A program made the position numbers and the translations under genes. Under the pieces are notes generated by a model. It saw only the letters and a list, made by a program, of their open reading frames with translations, had not been told where the DNA came from and did no database searches. A DNA stretch of 64,000 nucleotides from Deltaproteobacteria bacterium (GTDB lineage: Bacteria > Bdellovibrionota > UBA2394), in assembly GCA_017302715.1 (NCBI GenBank), contig JAFLCD010000011.1, positions 1-64,000 of the forward strand, given 5' to 3'. Positions 27,704-36,562 of this stretch are shown in pieces. Each line of letters opens with the position of its first letter. The stretch's first letter is position 1.

Positions 27704-29980
27704 ATGAAAGCCAAGCTCATCATATGGTTAGGCGCATTCATTTTCTTGGGGGACGGAGCAAACGCTCAGGAGATTCTCAAAGATCTGCTTACCAGGTCAC
27801 CAGGCCCACTCACTCGAGCCCATCAAAGTATTGATAACGTTCAAAACTGCGGATCCTGTCATCAAAACAGATTGGGGGGAGAAGTTGCTTCAGAAAAATG
27901 CCTCACCTGTCACACCGATATCAAAATCAGACTCGAAAACGAAAAGGGCTATCACTGGAACAAACCTCAATGTAAAAACTGTCACTCAGATCATAAAGGT
28001 TTGAACTCTTCTATTTTTGCCCCGTCCAATTGGTTAAAAAACTTTGAACACGATGAAACCGGCTTTGAACTTCAAGGTAAACATAGCTCCGTCCCCTGTG
28101 CAGATTGCCACACGACAACTCGTCCCGCGGTAAAAGGAACGACTCCGTCCCCAAGTTATTTAGGAGCAAGTACGACCTGCCAAGGTTGTCACGAAAAGGA
28201 TTACAAACATCAGTTTTCTAAATCCGAGTGGGCGACCTGTACGGATTGTCATGCAGAATCAGCGACATCGTGGAAAAAAATGCAGAAAAAAATGCGTTTC
28301 GATCATACTCAAACAAATTATCCGCTTCAGGGCCTTCACCAAAACGTAAAATGCACCGACTGCCATAAGCCGATTTCGCAGGAGCGACGCTTAACAAAAT
28401 TTGCGCCACTCGCTTCCGGCCAATGTACCGATTGTCATGCAGATCCTCACAGGGGCAATCTCGGTGATAACTGCTCGAACTGCCATAATGTGTATCGAAA
28501 ATGGAAAGATGTAATTCCGTCCGAAGACCTTATTCCGTCCCCAAAAAAAGGAGCTAAGAAAGGAATCGACTCCGTCCCTAAAGGATTTGATCACTCAAAA
28601 ACGAGATATCCATTAACGGGTTATCACCAGGCCGTGTCTTGTGCGGGCTGCCATACAAGCGCCATCTCTGCTCCGTCCCCACAACAGCTAGGCAGTGACT
28701 CCGTCCCCAAGGTGGGCAGCTCCGTCCCCAAACAAAAGATGGGTTTCAAGGTCCCAGAAGAAGTGTTCATGCAGTGTTCAGGATGTCATGGGTTGGCGCA
28801 CGGCGAGCAGTTTGCAAATCAGAAATGCGAAAGTTGCCACACCACCGAGCGCCACTTTATGCAATCGACTTTTACTCTCGAGCGACACTCTAAAACAAAA
28901 TTTCCACTTACCGGCAAACATCTCGTTCTCGATTGCAATCGTTGCCATAGCTCCGGCAAATTTGAAAACCTCCCCTCCGCCACCTGCGCCGACTGTCATC
29001 GAAACCCGCACAGCGCGCGACAGATCGACAAAACTTGTTCCTTCTGCCACGTCACCACCAGTTTTTCGTGGCTGCAATTCGACCACAATAAAAATACGAA
29101 TTTCAATCTCACCGGCAAGCACCGCGCCGTCGCTTGTGTCTCTTGCCACACCAACCAAGTTTTCAAAGACATGCCGGCCTCGAACACCAACCCCAACTGC
29201 CAAGCCTGTCATGAAAACCCACACGGCTCCGCGATGCCAACCGACTGCGCCTCCTGTCATCGCACCGAAGGATTCAAACTCGTTGAAAATTTTGATCACC
29301 AAAAAATTGCCAACTGGGCTCTCGAAGGAAAACATCGCGAGATCTCATGCCAAAAATGTCACGCCGATCATTTATTAAAAAATTATAAAGTCTCTCAACT
29401 CAGCACAAATAATTTAACAAAAAAACTTTTCTCAAGCACCTCCGCCGTCAAACCCACGGACTGTGCGAACTGCCACGTCGATGCGCACAAAGGAACTTAC
29501 GGACTCAACTGCGCGAGCTGCCACAACAACACTTCATTCTCGGTTGAATACGGCGCCCGCGTTCATGATCTCGGCTACTTCAAACTTCAAGGCGCTCACA
29601 ACCAACTCGCCTGTACCGATTGCCATCGACCCAACACCAATCTGCAAGGAACAGGAATCACCTGCCAATGGTGTCATGAGAAAAATGATATTCACTTAGG
29701 AAAAATGGGAAACACCTGTGGCGATTGTCACGGCCAAACCGCCTGGGTGCCGACGAAATTTAAACACAACCAAACAGCCTTCCGACTTACCGGCGCTCAT
29801 CGATACGTCGAATGTCGTGCTTGTCACGTCAATCAAATTTACCAAGGGCTGCCGAATGATTGCGCTTTCTGTCACTCAGCTTCGAAAATATCTAATGCCT
29901 ATCATAATTCTGCGGCCATTGAAGATTGCGGCGATTGCCACTCTTCTATTTCATGGAAAGTTCGGAGAAATCTGCCATGA
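27704..29980 (+). CDS. Periplasmic multiheme cytochrome c with 27 CxxCH motifs
   Basis: A 758-residue protein with a signal peptide (LIIWLGAFIFLGDGANA, then QE). I count 27 CxxCH haem c attachment sites, spaced along the whole protein. A module recurs of the form FDH, 5-6 residues, a polar/hydrophobic L-x-G-x-H, then 5-6 residues and CxxCH; the distal His are likely haem ligands. No lipobox is seen. Such proteins carry electrons along a chain of haems across the periplasm. Six exact copies of the 10-base word occur, one inside the signal peptide (GDG) and five in linkers, three of them between haems 10 and 11. The next gene starts within its stop codon (ATGA). Confidence 0.93.
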   Translation: MKAKLIIWLGAFIFLGDGANAQEILKDLLTRSPGPLTRAHQSIDNVQNCGSCHQNRLGGEVASEKCLTCHTDIKIRLENEKGYHWNKPQCKNCHSDHKGLNSSIFAPSNWLKNFEHDETGFELQGKHSSVPCADCHTTTRPAVKGTTPSPSYLGASTTCQGCHEKDYKHQFSKSEWATCTDCHAESATSWKKMQKKMRFDHTQTNYPLQGLHQNVKCTDCHKPISQERRLTKFAPLASGQCTDCHADPHRGNLGDNCSNCHNVYRKWKDVIPSEDLIPSPKKGAKKGIDSVPKGFDHSKTRYPLTGYHQAVSCAGCHTSAISAPSPQQLGSDSVPKVGSSVPKQKMGFKVPEEVFMQCSGCHGLAHGEQFANQKCESCHTTERHFMQSTFTLERHSKTKFPLTGKHLVLDCNRCHSSGKFENLPSATCADCHRNPHSARQIDKTCSFCHVTTSFSWLQFDHNKNTNFNLTGKHRAVACVSCHTNQVFKDMPASNTNPNCQACHENPHGSAMPTDCASCHRTEGFKLVENFDHQKIANWALEGKHREISCQKCHADHLLKNYKVSQLSTNNLTKKLFSSTSAVKPTDCANCHVDAHKGTYGLNCASCHNNTSFSVEYGARVHDLGYFKLQGAHNQLACTDCHRPNTNLQGTGITCQWCHEKNDIHLGKMGNTCGDCHGQTAWVPTKFKHNQTAFRLTGAHRYVECRACHVNQIYQGLPNDCAFCHSASKISNAYHNSAAIEDCGDCHSSISWKVRRNLP

Positions 29981-31659
29981 GAAATATTTTAAAAAATATT
30001 TTCACTCCGCATACTTCTCGTACATTTTCTTTTCGCCATATAAATAAATTTATTCCGCCAAGATTTTTTAAGCCGTTCATCGTCTTATTATTTTTCGCAC
30101 AAATGATCGATGCAATTTACTCGCCACTCTTCGCCTTAGATTTCAAAGGTCGCGCGAATTTTTGGTCGCTCTATCAAACCGATGATGTCGACTCGACAAC
30201 CGTCGCCGTCGTGTACAATATCAGCGATCTCAGCACTCCCATCGGCGTAGTTGTCGGAAAAGATATCGCTATTGAATGTTCAAAACCTACCCACTCTTGT
30301 ACCTATAGAAAAATAGGTGAAGGTGGCGAACTTACACTCGAACACATTACCGACGCCGGCAGATCATCCTATGGAAAAATAGGTGGCGATAGTTTACTTA
30401 CCAACATCGGCATCAGCGGCAAAGCCACAGAAAAAAAATGGTCAGGAAATATCGACGGCAATTTTTCTAAACTTTTTTTAGATAACCGTGCACTTTTGGG
30501 CGGACAAAAAAATAGATTCAGATTTTACGAATTCAACGCTCAGTACGAAGATGCAAAATACGAAGTATCACTGGGAAGAAAATCTATTCAGGCTGATATT
30601 CTCGTCGATGGAGTCTCAGGAAAATATTTCTTTGGAGCCAAAGAAAATAAAGATTCTAAATCGATCGGCTTCTTTGCAGGATTCGCTCCAGACACCATCA
30701 CCAAAAATATTTCGAGCGATAGCTTTACGTTCGGCCCCACCTTTCACTTTGTTCCCGATTTTTCTTCTGAAGGCCCTGTAAAACTTTTGGTTGAAAGCTC
30801 TCTCGTTACTGAAATTTATAAAGGCGATATGAATCGTTTCTATCTTTTTAGTCGAGCCCACTTCACTCCTGTTAAAGAATTGAGCTTTTTTTCTTATTCA
30901 ACGCTTGAACTTCCCTGGATGAAGGACAATGCGAATCTCAAGAGTTCGCAATTCACTTTTCAAACCCTCTGGCATCCAAACGAAGAATGGTTTTTCTCGA
31001 TAGGCTTTTCGCAATTTGCAATCGATAGGTTTTTACAAGAACAAGCTGTTCGCTGGGTGACAGATAATTCTTCCAAATCAACTCGCGTCAGTGACAGCCT
31101 CGATAAATCTCAGCGCTATCGTTTAGATCTTCGCGCTTCGTTTAGACCCATCTACGAATTTCAACCTTTTATTCGCGCGCGATATGAGCGAAGAACTTTT
31201 GATTCGAATAAACTTTTTCTCAACTCTGTAACGGGTCAAACCCCTTCGCTTGATTTAGGATTACTCAATCGAAAAAATGCTTACTCCGGAACAGGAGGCG
31301 TTCGACTTTTTCTTTGGGAAGAATTCGAAACAGAAAGCTCAGCCACTTTTTCTCAGCGCTTTCAATCTTCTTCTTGGGAGGCCTACCAATTTTTTAGTTA
31401 CGATACTTCAAAACAAATAAGCTTCGATGCTTATTTTCAATTTGTTTCAAGTAATCGCACCATCAACAACTCCGTCCCCTCCGCAGCTGGAACAGACGAT
31501 CACGCTTATGATTTTTATGCCGGCACAGGAGTTTCTTATCGATTTCTATCGGACTTTCTAGCTCAAATCCGTTATGATTTTTCTAATGAAGATGAAAAAG
31601 TTTTGGATAGGCGTACCATCACTCACTCGGCTCTCGTTCGTTTGGATTATCGCTTCTAA
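29977..31659 (+). CDS. Outer-membrane beta-barrel protein, possible porin partner of the cytochrome
   Basis: A 560-residue protein. The ATG at 29977 overlaps the cytochrome stop (ATGA), and a signal peptide follows (FIVLLFFAQMIDAIYSPLFA). From there to the end are many alternating strands of 9-11 residues with aromatic girdles, and the last residue is Phe (LVRLDYRF), the usual BAM-recognised ending. The size fits a barrel of about 20 or more strands, as in MtrB/PioB-type porin sheaths, but no CxxC or other MtrB mark is found. Coupling to the cytochrome suggests a conduit. One copy of the 10-base word encodes SVP (31470). Confidence 0.75.
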   Translation: MRNILKNIFTPHTSRTFSFRHINKFIPPRFFKPFIVLLFFAQMIDAIYSPLFALDFKGRANFWSLYQTDDVDSTTVAVVYNISDLSTPIGVVVGKDIAIECSKPTHSCTYRKIGEGGELTLEHITDAGRSSYGKIGGDSLLTNIGISGKATEKKWSGNIDGNFSKLFLDNRALLGGQKNRFRFYEFNAQYEDAKYEVSLGRKSIQADILVDGVSGKYFFGAKENKDSKSIGFFAGFAPDTITKNISSDSFTFGPTFHFVPDFSSEGPVKLLVESSLVTEIYKGDMNRFYLFSRAHFTPVKELSFFSYSTLELPWMKDNANLKSSQFTFQTLWHPNEEWFFSIGFSQFAIDRFLQEQAVRWVTDNSSKSTRVSDSLDKSQRYRLDLRASFRPIYEFQPFIRARYERRTFDSNKLFLNSVTGQTPSLDLGLLNRKNAYSGTGGVRLFLWEEFETESSATFSQRFQSSSWEAYQFFSYDTSKQISFDAYFQFVSSNRTINNSVPSAAGTDDHAYDFYAGTGVSYRFLSDFLAQIRYDFSNEDEKVLDRRTITHSALVRLDYRF

Positions 31660-32926
31660 TTTTGCTTTTGCAGAAGAGATTTCTACCACCCCAAACTCCG
31701 TAACCGACAAACCTTCTCCTTCTGCAACTTCTCCAACAACTTCTGAAGAAGCCACAGTCACAGCAACCACTGTCACCGTCACAACAGAGCCAAATCCGCA
31801 ATCTTCTCCTGTCGTTCAACTTCGCCAAGGAGACACTCTTAAAATTCTCGAGAAAAATTCAACGTATGCAAAAGTGGAATATAAAATCGAAGGAGATTTT
31901 CCGGTTCAAGGTTGGATTCCCATTCAAGCATTGAGCTTAAACACTTTAGCCCAAGTTGCAGCGCCAAAGACTCAACCCTATGCACCCAAATTAGATGAAG
32001 AAAAAATTCAAACTCATATTGAAAATTTTCCAGACAAAGCTTTAACCGATAAAGCTCCTGCGGCGACGTTTGAAAAAAATAATGACAGACCTCAACTCGC
32101 GGTAAAATCAATAGCTCGAAATTTTTATCCTTGGAAATTCGAATTTCAAGCCGGATTTGGTTATTCGAATTGGGACGAAACTTATAAAACCAAAAATGCA
32201 AACACCGGACAAAGCTACGCCGGAAATTTTTTGAAATATTCTATGTCAGGGATGGCACTCGGTACTCAAGCGAATGCGGCCTATGACTTTCCTGAACTTT
32301 TTTGGCTGGGCGCTCAACTTCGTTATAAGTTTGTTTATTTTAGTGACTCTATTGGCTCGAACACCAATATCAATTCTGGAAACGTTCAAGCTCAGATGCA
32401 TGAAGTTTTTCTGGGCCCATTCATTCGTCAATCCTATACATTTAAAGAAAATTTTATTTTCGAACCCGAACTTCGCCTGTTGGGCGCCACTCAGTTTTTT
32501 GTTTCCAATCAGCTCGCTTCGAGAACTCAAAGTCAGCCGGTGATTTTTAGTTTCATGTCTTATTTTATAAAAACCGAATTTTCTCCCAAATTGAAATATC
32601 GCCTCTATTCCTTAACGCCTTCAATCGGAATGCTTTTCTTTTATAATTTTAGCGAAAGTCCTACGACCAGCGGAGCGACAGATGCACAGAGTTTGCGCAC
32701 AGGAAGCCCCACGGTCTCGCAATTTTTGCTCAGCTATGCTGCTACTTTTTCTTATGCCCTTGAAAAACTCGATTTTCCAAACTCAGAAGTTTATGTGTCT
32801 TATGCTTATACAGATTATTCTCGAACTTATTCAGGCGCAGGAAATAGAGCTGGAATAAAAACTCTCGACGCCGAAAATAAAACTTCGAGCACAGACATTT
32901 CTTTAGGATTTAAGCAGAATTTTTAA
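31586..32926 (+). CDS. Outer-membrane protein with N-terminal SH3-like domain
   Basis: A 446-residue protein whose 5' end overlaps the previous gene by 74 bases or more (ATG at 31574, 31586 or 31592). A signal peptide ends near NFAFA. A Thr-rich linker leads to a bacterial SH3-like domain (about residues 70-115: VVQLRQGDTLKILEKNSTYAKVEY ... GWIPIQAL), often a peptidoglycan-binding fold. The last 280 residues are a beta-barrel of the OmpA/OprD size class ending in Phe (LGFKQNF). It may tie the barrel or cytochrome to the wall. It ends 4 bases inside the convergent phosphatase gene. Confidence 0.7.
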   Translation: MKMKKFWIGVPSLTRLSFVWIIASNFAFAEEISTTPNSVTDKPSPSATSPTTSEEATVTATTVTVTTEPNPQSSPVVQLRQGDTLKILEKNSTYAKVEYKIEGDFPVQGWIPIQALSLNTLAQVAAPKTQPYAPKLDEEKIQTHIENFPDKALTDKAPAATFEKNNDRPQLAVKSIARNFYPWKFEFQAGFGYSNWDETYKTKNANTGQSYAGNFLKYSMSGMALGTQANAAYDFPELFWLGAQLRYKFVYFSDSIGSNTNINSGNVQAQMHEVFLGPFIRQSYTFKENFIFEPELRLLGATQFFVSNQLASRTQSQPVIFSFMSYFIKTEFSPKLKYRLYSLTPSIGMLFFYNFSESPTTSGATDAQSLRTGSPTVSQFLLSYAATFSYALEKLDFPNSEVYVSYAYTDYSRTYSGAGNRAGIKTLDAENKTSSTDISLGFKQNF

Positions 32927-33768
32927 GCGGCAACAGAGGCGGCTGCACGATCTAAGAATTTTCGAGCAGACCAGCCAAGTTTAGCTTCGCAGCGATCTAA
33001 AATTTGTTTTCGTCTTTCAAAAGCTGACATCCGAATCATTTGTCGATTGAGCAAACGCAATCTTCGTTTTAATTCGCGTCTTACATCCCAAAAAGAATCG
33101 AAGCCCACCGATTCGATTCCTTGCTGATCGCAATAAGTTTTCAAAAATCCTTTTGCAAAAACTAAATCCGCCAGTTGCACAGGACAAATATCCGTGTGTC
33201 CGTCTCCGATATAAACAATAAACGTCTGTGGATCTTTTTTTAGCTCCGAAAAAAGCGAAGACGATTTGCAGTGATTACACGCCGAGCAAAGTCTTTCGAT
33301 CTCACACGGAATTACTTTCCAAGACTTTCCAGAAACCTGCACATCATTGGCGAGAACCTTCACTGATTGCAAACCTTCGCGATCCATCAACGGTTGAATA
33401 AGTTTTTTAAAGCCGCCACTTAAAACACTTAAGCTGTGCCCTTCAAAATCAAGCCAGTCGGCGAAATATTTAAAACTTGGATCCAAAGAAACTTTTTTAA
33501 AAACTTCTTTCATCGCGCTCGGAAAAGAAATGTTTAAAAAATTAAATGCCTGTTGCAGTCCTTCGCGCTCGGCGATTTGACCAGACGCCATTCCTTCTTC
33601 AACAAATTTCCACTCGGGCGAAGCTTTTTGATTTAAGAGATGTTTAAGAGTGTCGAGATTGCTGATCGTTCCATCGAAGTCCGAAAAAACGACGACCTTA
33701 AAGGGCAAAGGCGTAGGCCCCCAAAACCGAGAGAACATCTTATGAATTTCAAAGCTCGAGACCGCCAT
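32923..33768 (-). CDS. HAD-superfamily phosphatase, MtnX-like
   Basis: A 281-residue soluble enzyme. HAD motif I is SDFDGTIS (nucleophile Asp and acid Asp), motif II SVLSGG, and motif III/IV lies in YIGDGHTD. The CSACNHCK segment matches the Cys-pair insertion seen in MtnX-like HAD-IB phosphatases, which dephosphorylate 2-hydroxy-3-keto-5-methylthiopentenyl-1-phosphate in methionine salvage. No other methionine salvage gene is nearby, so the substrate is uncertain. The C-terminal 60 residues are Arg-rich. It overlaps the convergent outer-membrane protein gene by 4 bases. Confidence 0.75.
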   Translation of the reverse strand: MAVSSFEIHKMFSRFWGPTPLPFKVVVFSDFDGTISNLDTLKHLLNQKASPEWKFVEEGMASGQIAEREGLQQAFNFLNISFPSAMKEVFKKVSLDPSFKYFADWLDFEGHSLSVLSGGFKKLIQPLMDREGLQSVKVLANDVQVSGKSWKVIPCEIERLCSACNHCKSSSLFSELKKDPQTFIVYIGDGHTDICPVQLADLVFAKGFLKTYCDQQGIESVGFDSFWDVRRELKRRLRLLNRQMIRMSAFERRKQILDRCEAKLGWSARKFLDRAAASVAA

Positions 33769-33840
33769 ATTAAGGTTTTATCTTCACAAAACGGCCTATG
33801 ACTTATCAAAAAAAAATCTCCTATGCACCTTTTTGAACCA

Positions 33841-33876
33841 AAAAAAAGGGCTGAATCACCCAAATGATCCAGCCCT
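33841..33876 (-). terminator. Terminator after the HU gene
   Basis: On the minus strand AGGGCTGGATCA pairs with TGATTCAGCCCT (one mismatch, 6-base loop) and is followed by eight T. It starts about 25 bases after the HU stop. Confidence 0.9.
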
Positions 33877-33901
33877 CTTTACGTAACTACTTAATTTATA
33901 A

Positions 33902-34180
33902 TTACTTATTCAAACTTTTCTTGAATTCAATGCTTGGTTTGAAAGTACAGGTTTTCGATGCTTTGATCGTGATCGGTTGACCTGTCTGTGGATTGACGCC
34001 TCGTCGAGCTTTTCTCATTTTGGCAGTCCAAGTTCCAAATCCAGGATAGCTAAATCGCTTATCCTTTTTGATGCCCTTGGCCAAAGTTCCAAAGCAAGTG
34101 TCCAAAACTTCGCCACAAGTTTTCTTGGAAAGTCCTGGGACTTCTTTGCAAATGGCTGAAATGAGATCGTGTTTAGTCAT
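33902..34180 (-). CDS. HU/IHF-family DNA-binding protein
   Basis: A 92-residue protein of standard length. It has the helical N-terminal half (KHDLISAICKEV, then LAKGIKKDKRFSYPGFGTW) and the family DNA-clasp arm, here RKARRGVNPQTGQPITI, with the conserved Pro at the tip, and FKPSIEFKKSLN at the end. HU-type dimers bend DNA and organise the nucleoid. GGAGG precedes the ATG and a strong terminator follows. A GC-rich hairpin lies in the 5' leader. Homodimeric HU is more likely than IHF because no partner gene is near. Confidence 0.93.
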   Translation of the reverse strand: MTKHDLISAICKEVPGLSKKTCGEVLDTCFGTLAKGIKKDKRFSYPGFGTWTAKMRKARRGVNPQTGQPITIKASKTCTFKPSIEFKKSLNK

Positions 34181-34199
34181 AATTCCTCCGTTAAAGTTA

Positions 34200-34216
34200 A
34201 CCCACCCGGTGGGCTT
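34200..34216 (-). promoter_or_regulatory. GC-rich hairpin in the HU 5' leader
   Basis: GCCCACCGGGTGGGTTAAC lies about 20 bases before the HU start codon on the minus strand. CCCAC and GTGGG form a near-perfect palindrome. It could be an operator (perhaps for autoregulation) or an attenuator-like stem. Confidence 0.4.
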
Positions 34217-34343
34217 TCAAAACTACCAAAAACTCTTCGGTAATTTGTAAAATGTAACCCGTTCATTCTCTAGGTTCGTGATCCTTCGTGTCAAATCTAA
34301 GTTTGCAAAAAGCGTCGTAAATACGCACAAAATCTGGGGTTTT

Positions 34344-34372
34344 TTGACCAAGTCAAAGCTTGATGAGATAAT
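34344..34372 (+). promoter_or_regulatory. Sigma-70-type promoter of prkA-yeaH-spoVR
   Basis: TTGACC, 17 bases, GATAAT, five of six matches in each hexamer, 66 bases before the prkA ATG. It points to housekeeping transcription; no -24/-12 site for the RpoN encoded in this window is obvious there. Confidence 0.7.
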
Positions 34373-34438
34373 AAGGATAAGCGCAGAACATCTCTCATCG
34401 GATTCAAATGGGACCAAAAAGAAGGAAGGAATCTGAGC

Positions 34439-36532
34439 ATGTCTAAAGAAGATTCAAATTTAAAATCCAACATTGAGCGGATTTTATCCGAATCCAAATA
34501 TGTTGAAGCCTTTAAAGAATTAGGCTGGTCAGGAAATTTTTGGGATTACCTAAAAATTGTTGAAGAGGATCCGAATGTGGCGCGTAACGCCCATCAACGT
34601 CTTTACGATATGGTGATGACCTACGGCACTCGCGACTACGTCGATGCAAAAAAAAATATCGTTCACTATAAATTTTTTGATGATCCAGATGATAACGGCA
34701 AAGATTCTATTTTCGGACTCGATGTTCCGCTGATGAAATTTGTCAGCGCTCTTAAGTCTGCCGCAAAAGGTTACGGAACTGAGCATCGCGTTTTGTTATT
34801 ACACGGACCTGTTGGAAGTTCAAAATCGACGATCGTACGTTTGCTCAAAAAAGGAATGGAAAAATATTCCAAGAAGCCTGAAGGCCGCATCTACACTTAT
34901 GTTTGGACGCTCAAGACTCCGATGATGTGGGAAGGTAAACCTCTTTTAGGAGAAGGCGTAACTGAAATGCCTTCCCCCATGAATGAAGAGCCACTCAAAC
35001 TTTTGCCGCTCGAAATTCGCGAAGAAGTTTTAAAGCAAATCAACAAAGGTCGATCTCCTGAAGATCAAATTGTCATCGAAGGCGAACTCAATCCTTGCTG
35101 CCGATTTATCTACAATGCGCTTTTAGAACATTACGATGGCGACTATCGAAAAGTTTTAGAGAACGTACGTATTCGCCGAATCGAACTTTCTGAAAAGAAA
35201 CGACAAGGTATTGCGACCTTTCAACCTAAGGATGAAAAAAATCAAGATTCGACAGAACTTACAGGTGACATCAACTACAGAAAAATTGCGATCTTTGGAT
35301 CTGAGTCGGATCCTCGCGCCTTTAACTTTGACGGCGAGTTCAATGTCGCAAACCGTGGGTTGATCGAGTTCATCGAAGTTCTTAAACTGGATGTGGCATT
35401 TCTCTATGATTTACTTGGCGCAAGTCAGGAACACAAAATCAAACCGAAGAAATTTCCACAGACCGATATTGATGAAGTGATCATTGGGCATACGAATGAA
35501 CCTGAATATCGAAAACTTCAGAACAACGAATTTATGGAAGCTCTGCGCGATCGAACCGTGAAGGTGGATGTTCCGTACATCACCAAGTGGACTGAGGAGA
35601 CTAAGATTTACAAACGAGATTACAATTCGACTCGTGTTCGCGGAAAACATATCGCACCACATACTTTAGAAATGGCAGCTATGTGGGCCGTGCTCACTCG
35701 TCTCGACGAGCCAAAAAAAGCAAATCTCACTTTGCTTCAAAAATTAAAGCTCTATGACGGAAAATCCTTAGCAGGATTTACTGAAGACAATATCAAGGAG
35801 CTGAGAAAAGAATCTCCTCGCGAAGGTATGGAAGGAATTTCGCCTCGATACATTCAAGACAAGATTAGCAACGCTCTTGTTTCTCAAGAAGCTGCATCGA
35901 TCAATCCATTTATGGTGTTGAATGAACTTGAAGGCGGATTGAAACACCACTCACTTGTTGCCAACGAAGACACTCGAAAGCGATATCGAGAATTGCTCAC
36001 CGTAGTTCGTCAAGAATACGAAGATATCGTTAAGAATGAAGTTCAACGAGCCGTAAGTTCGGATGAAGATTCGATTACTAAACTTTGCGCGAACTATATC
36101 GATTGCGTTAAGGCTTATACTCAACGCGAAAAAGTGAAAAATAAATTCACAGGTCAATATGAAGAGCCTGACGAAAAGCTCATGCGATCAATCGAAGATA
36201 AGATTGAAATTCCAGAATCTCGAAAAGACGATTTTAGACGAGAGATCATGAATTATATCGGCGCTCTTGCGGTTGAAGGTAAAACTTTCAATTACAAGAC
36301 TAACGAAAGACTTCATAAAGCTCTCGAACTCAAACTTTTTGAAGATCAAAAAGATTCTATCAAATTAACCAATTTGGTTTCGAATGTGATCGACAAAGAA
36401 ACCCAAGAAAAAATCGATATCGTTAAAACGAGATTGATTAAAAACTTTGGTTACAACGATGAGAGCGCCACGGATGTGCTTAATTTCGTAGCTTCGATTT
36501 TCGCCCGTGGGGACATTAAAGAGAAGAATTAA
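34439..36532 (+). CDS. prkA: PrkA-family AAA protein (YeaG)
   Basis: A 697-residue protein of normal PrkA length. The N-terminal AAA+ part has Walker [10 protein letters not shown] (about residue 122) and the sensor region; the C-terminal part is the PrkA-specific helical domain. PrkA/YeaG was first described as a Ser kinase and has more recently been reported to act as an AAA+ protease; it acts in sporulation in Bacillus and in nutrient stress in E. coli. AAGGAAGG precedes the ATG. It heads a three-gene operon with yeaH and spoVR, the order found in many non-sporing bacteria. Confidence 0.93.
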   Translation: MSKEDSNLKSNIERILSESKYVEAFKELGWSGNFWDYLKIVEEDPNVARNAHQRLYDMVMTYGTRDYVDAKKNIVHYKFFDDPDDNGKDSIFGLDVPLMKFVSALKSAAKGYGTEHRVLLLHGPVGSSKSTIVRLLKKGMEKYSKKPEGRIYTYVWTLKTPMMWEGKPLLGEGVTEMPSPMNEEPLKLLPLEIREEVLKQINKGRSPEDQIVIEGELNPCCRFIYNALLEHYDGDYRKVLENVRIRRIELSEKKRQGIATFQPKDEKNQDSTELTGDINYRKIAIFGSESDPRAFNFDGEFNVANRGLIEFIEVLKLDVAFLYDLLGASQEHKIKPKKFPQTDIDEVIIGHTNEPEYRKLQNNEFMEALRDRTVKVDVPYITKWTEETKIYKRDYNSTRVRGKHIAPHTLEMAAMWAVLTRLDEPKKANLTLLQKLKLYDGKSLAGFTEDNIKELRKESPREGMEGISPRYIQDKISNALVSQEAASINPFMVLNELEGGLKHHSLVANEDTRKRYRELLTVVRQEYEDIVKNEVQRAVSSDEDSITKLCANYIDCVKAYTQREKVKNKFTGQYEEPDEKLMRSIEDKIEIPESRKDDFRREIMNYIGALAVEGKTFNYKTNERLHKALELKLFEDQKDSIKLTNLVSNVIDKETQEKIDIVKTRLIKNFGYNDESATDVLNFVASIFARGDIKEKN

Positions 36533-36562
36533 AGATCGGCGCTTTTGAGGAGGCGACATTAA

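Larger units (their letters stand above)
15757..31479. repeat. Field of 28 exact copies of GGGGACGGAG / CTCCGTCCCC
   Basis: G-form on the plus strand starts at 15757, 15886, 16527, 17619, 17833, 19155, 19182, 22629, 22843, 27293 and 27749. C-form starts at 18034, 20307, 20340, 22687, 23319, 23653, 24019, 24149, 24235, 27124, 27475, 28087, 28143, 28671, 28699, 28720 and 31470. One-mismatch relatives occur at 15969, 16430, 19010, 20156, 28533 and 28570. Flanks fall into two forms, GGGGACGGAGTCAA and GGGGACGGAGCAAA. Twenty copies are inside genes, 17 of them with the C-form on the coding strand. Encoded peptides are SVP (9), PSP (7), LRP, GDG, GTE and GR (1 each), i.e. all six frames. I found no exact copy outside this interval. 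Confidence 0.92.

Noticed and set aside
28695-29378. A 227-codon plus-strand frame inside the cytochrome gene, and a 185-codon antisense one
   Set aside because: Both are shadows produced by the biased codons of the CxxCH-rich gene; the main frame has 27 haem motifs and a signal peptide.
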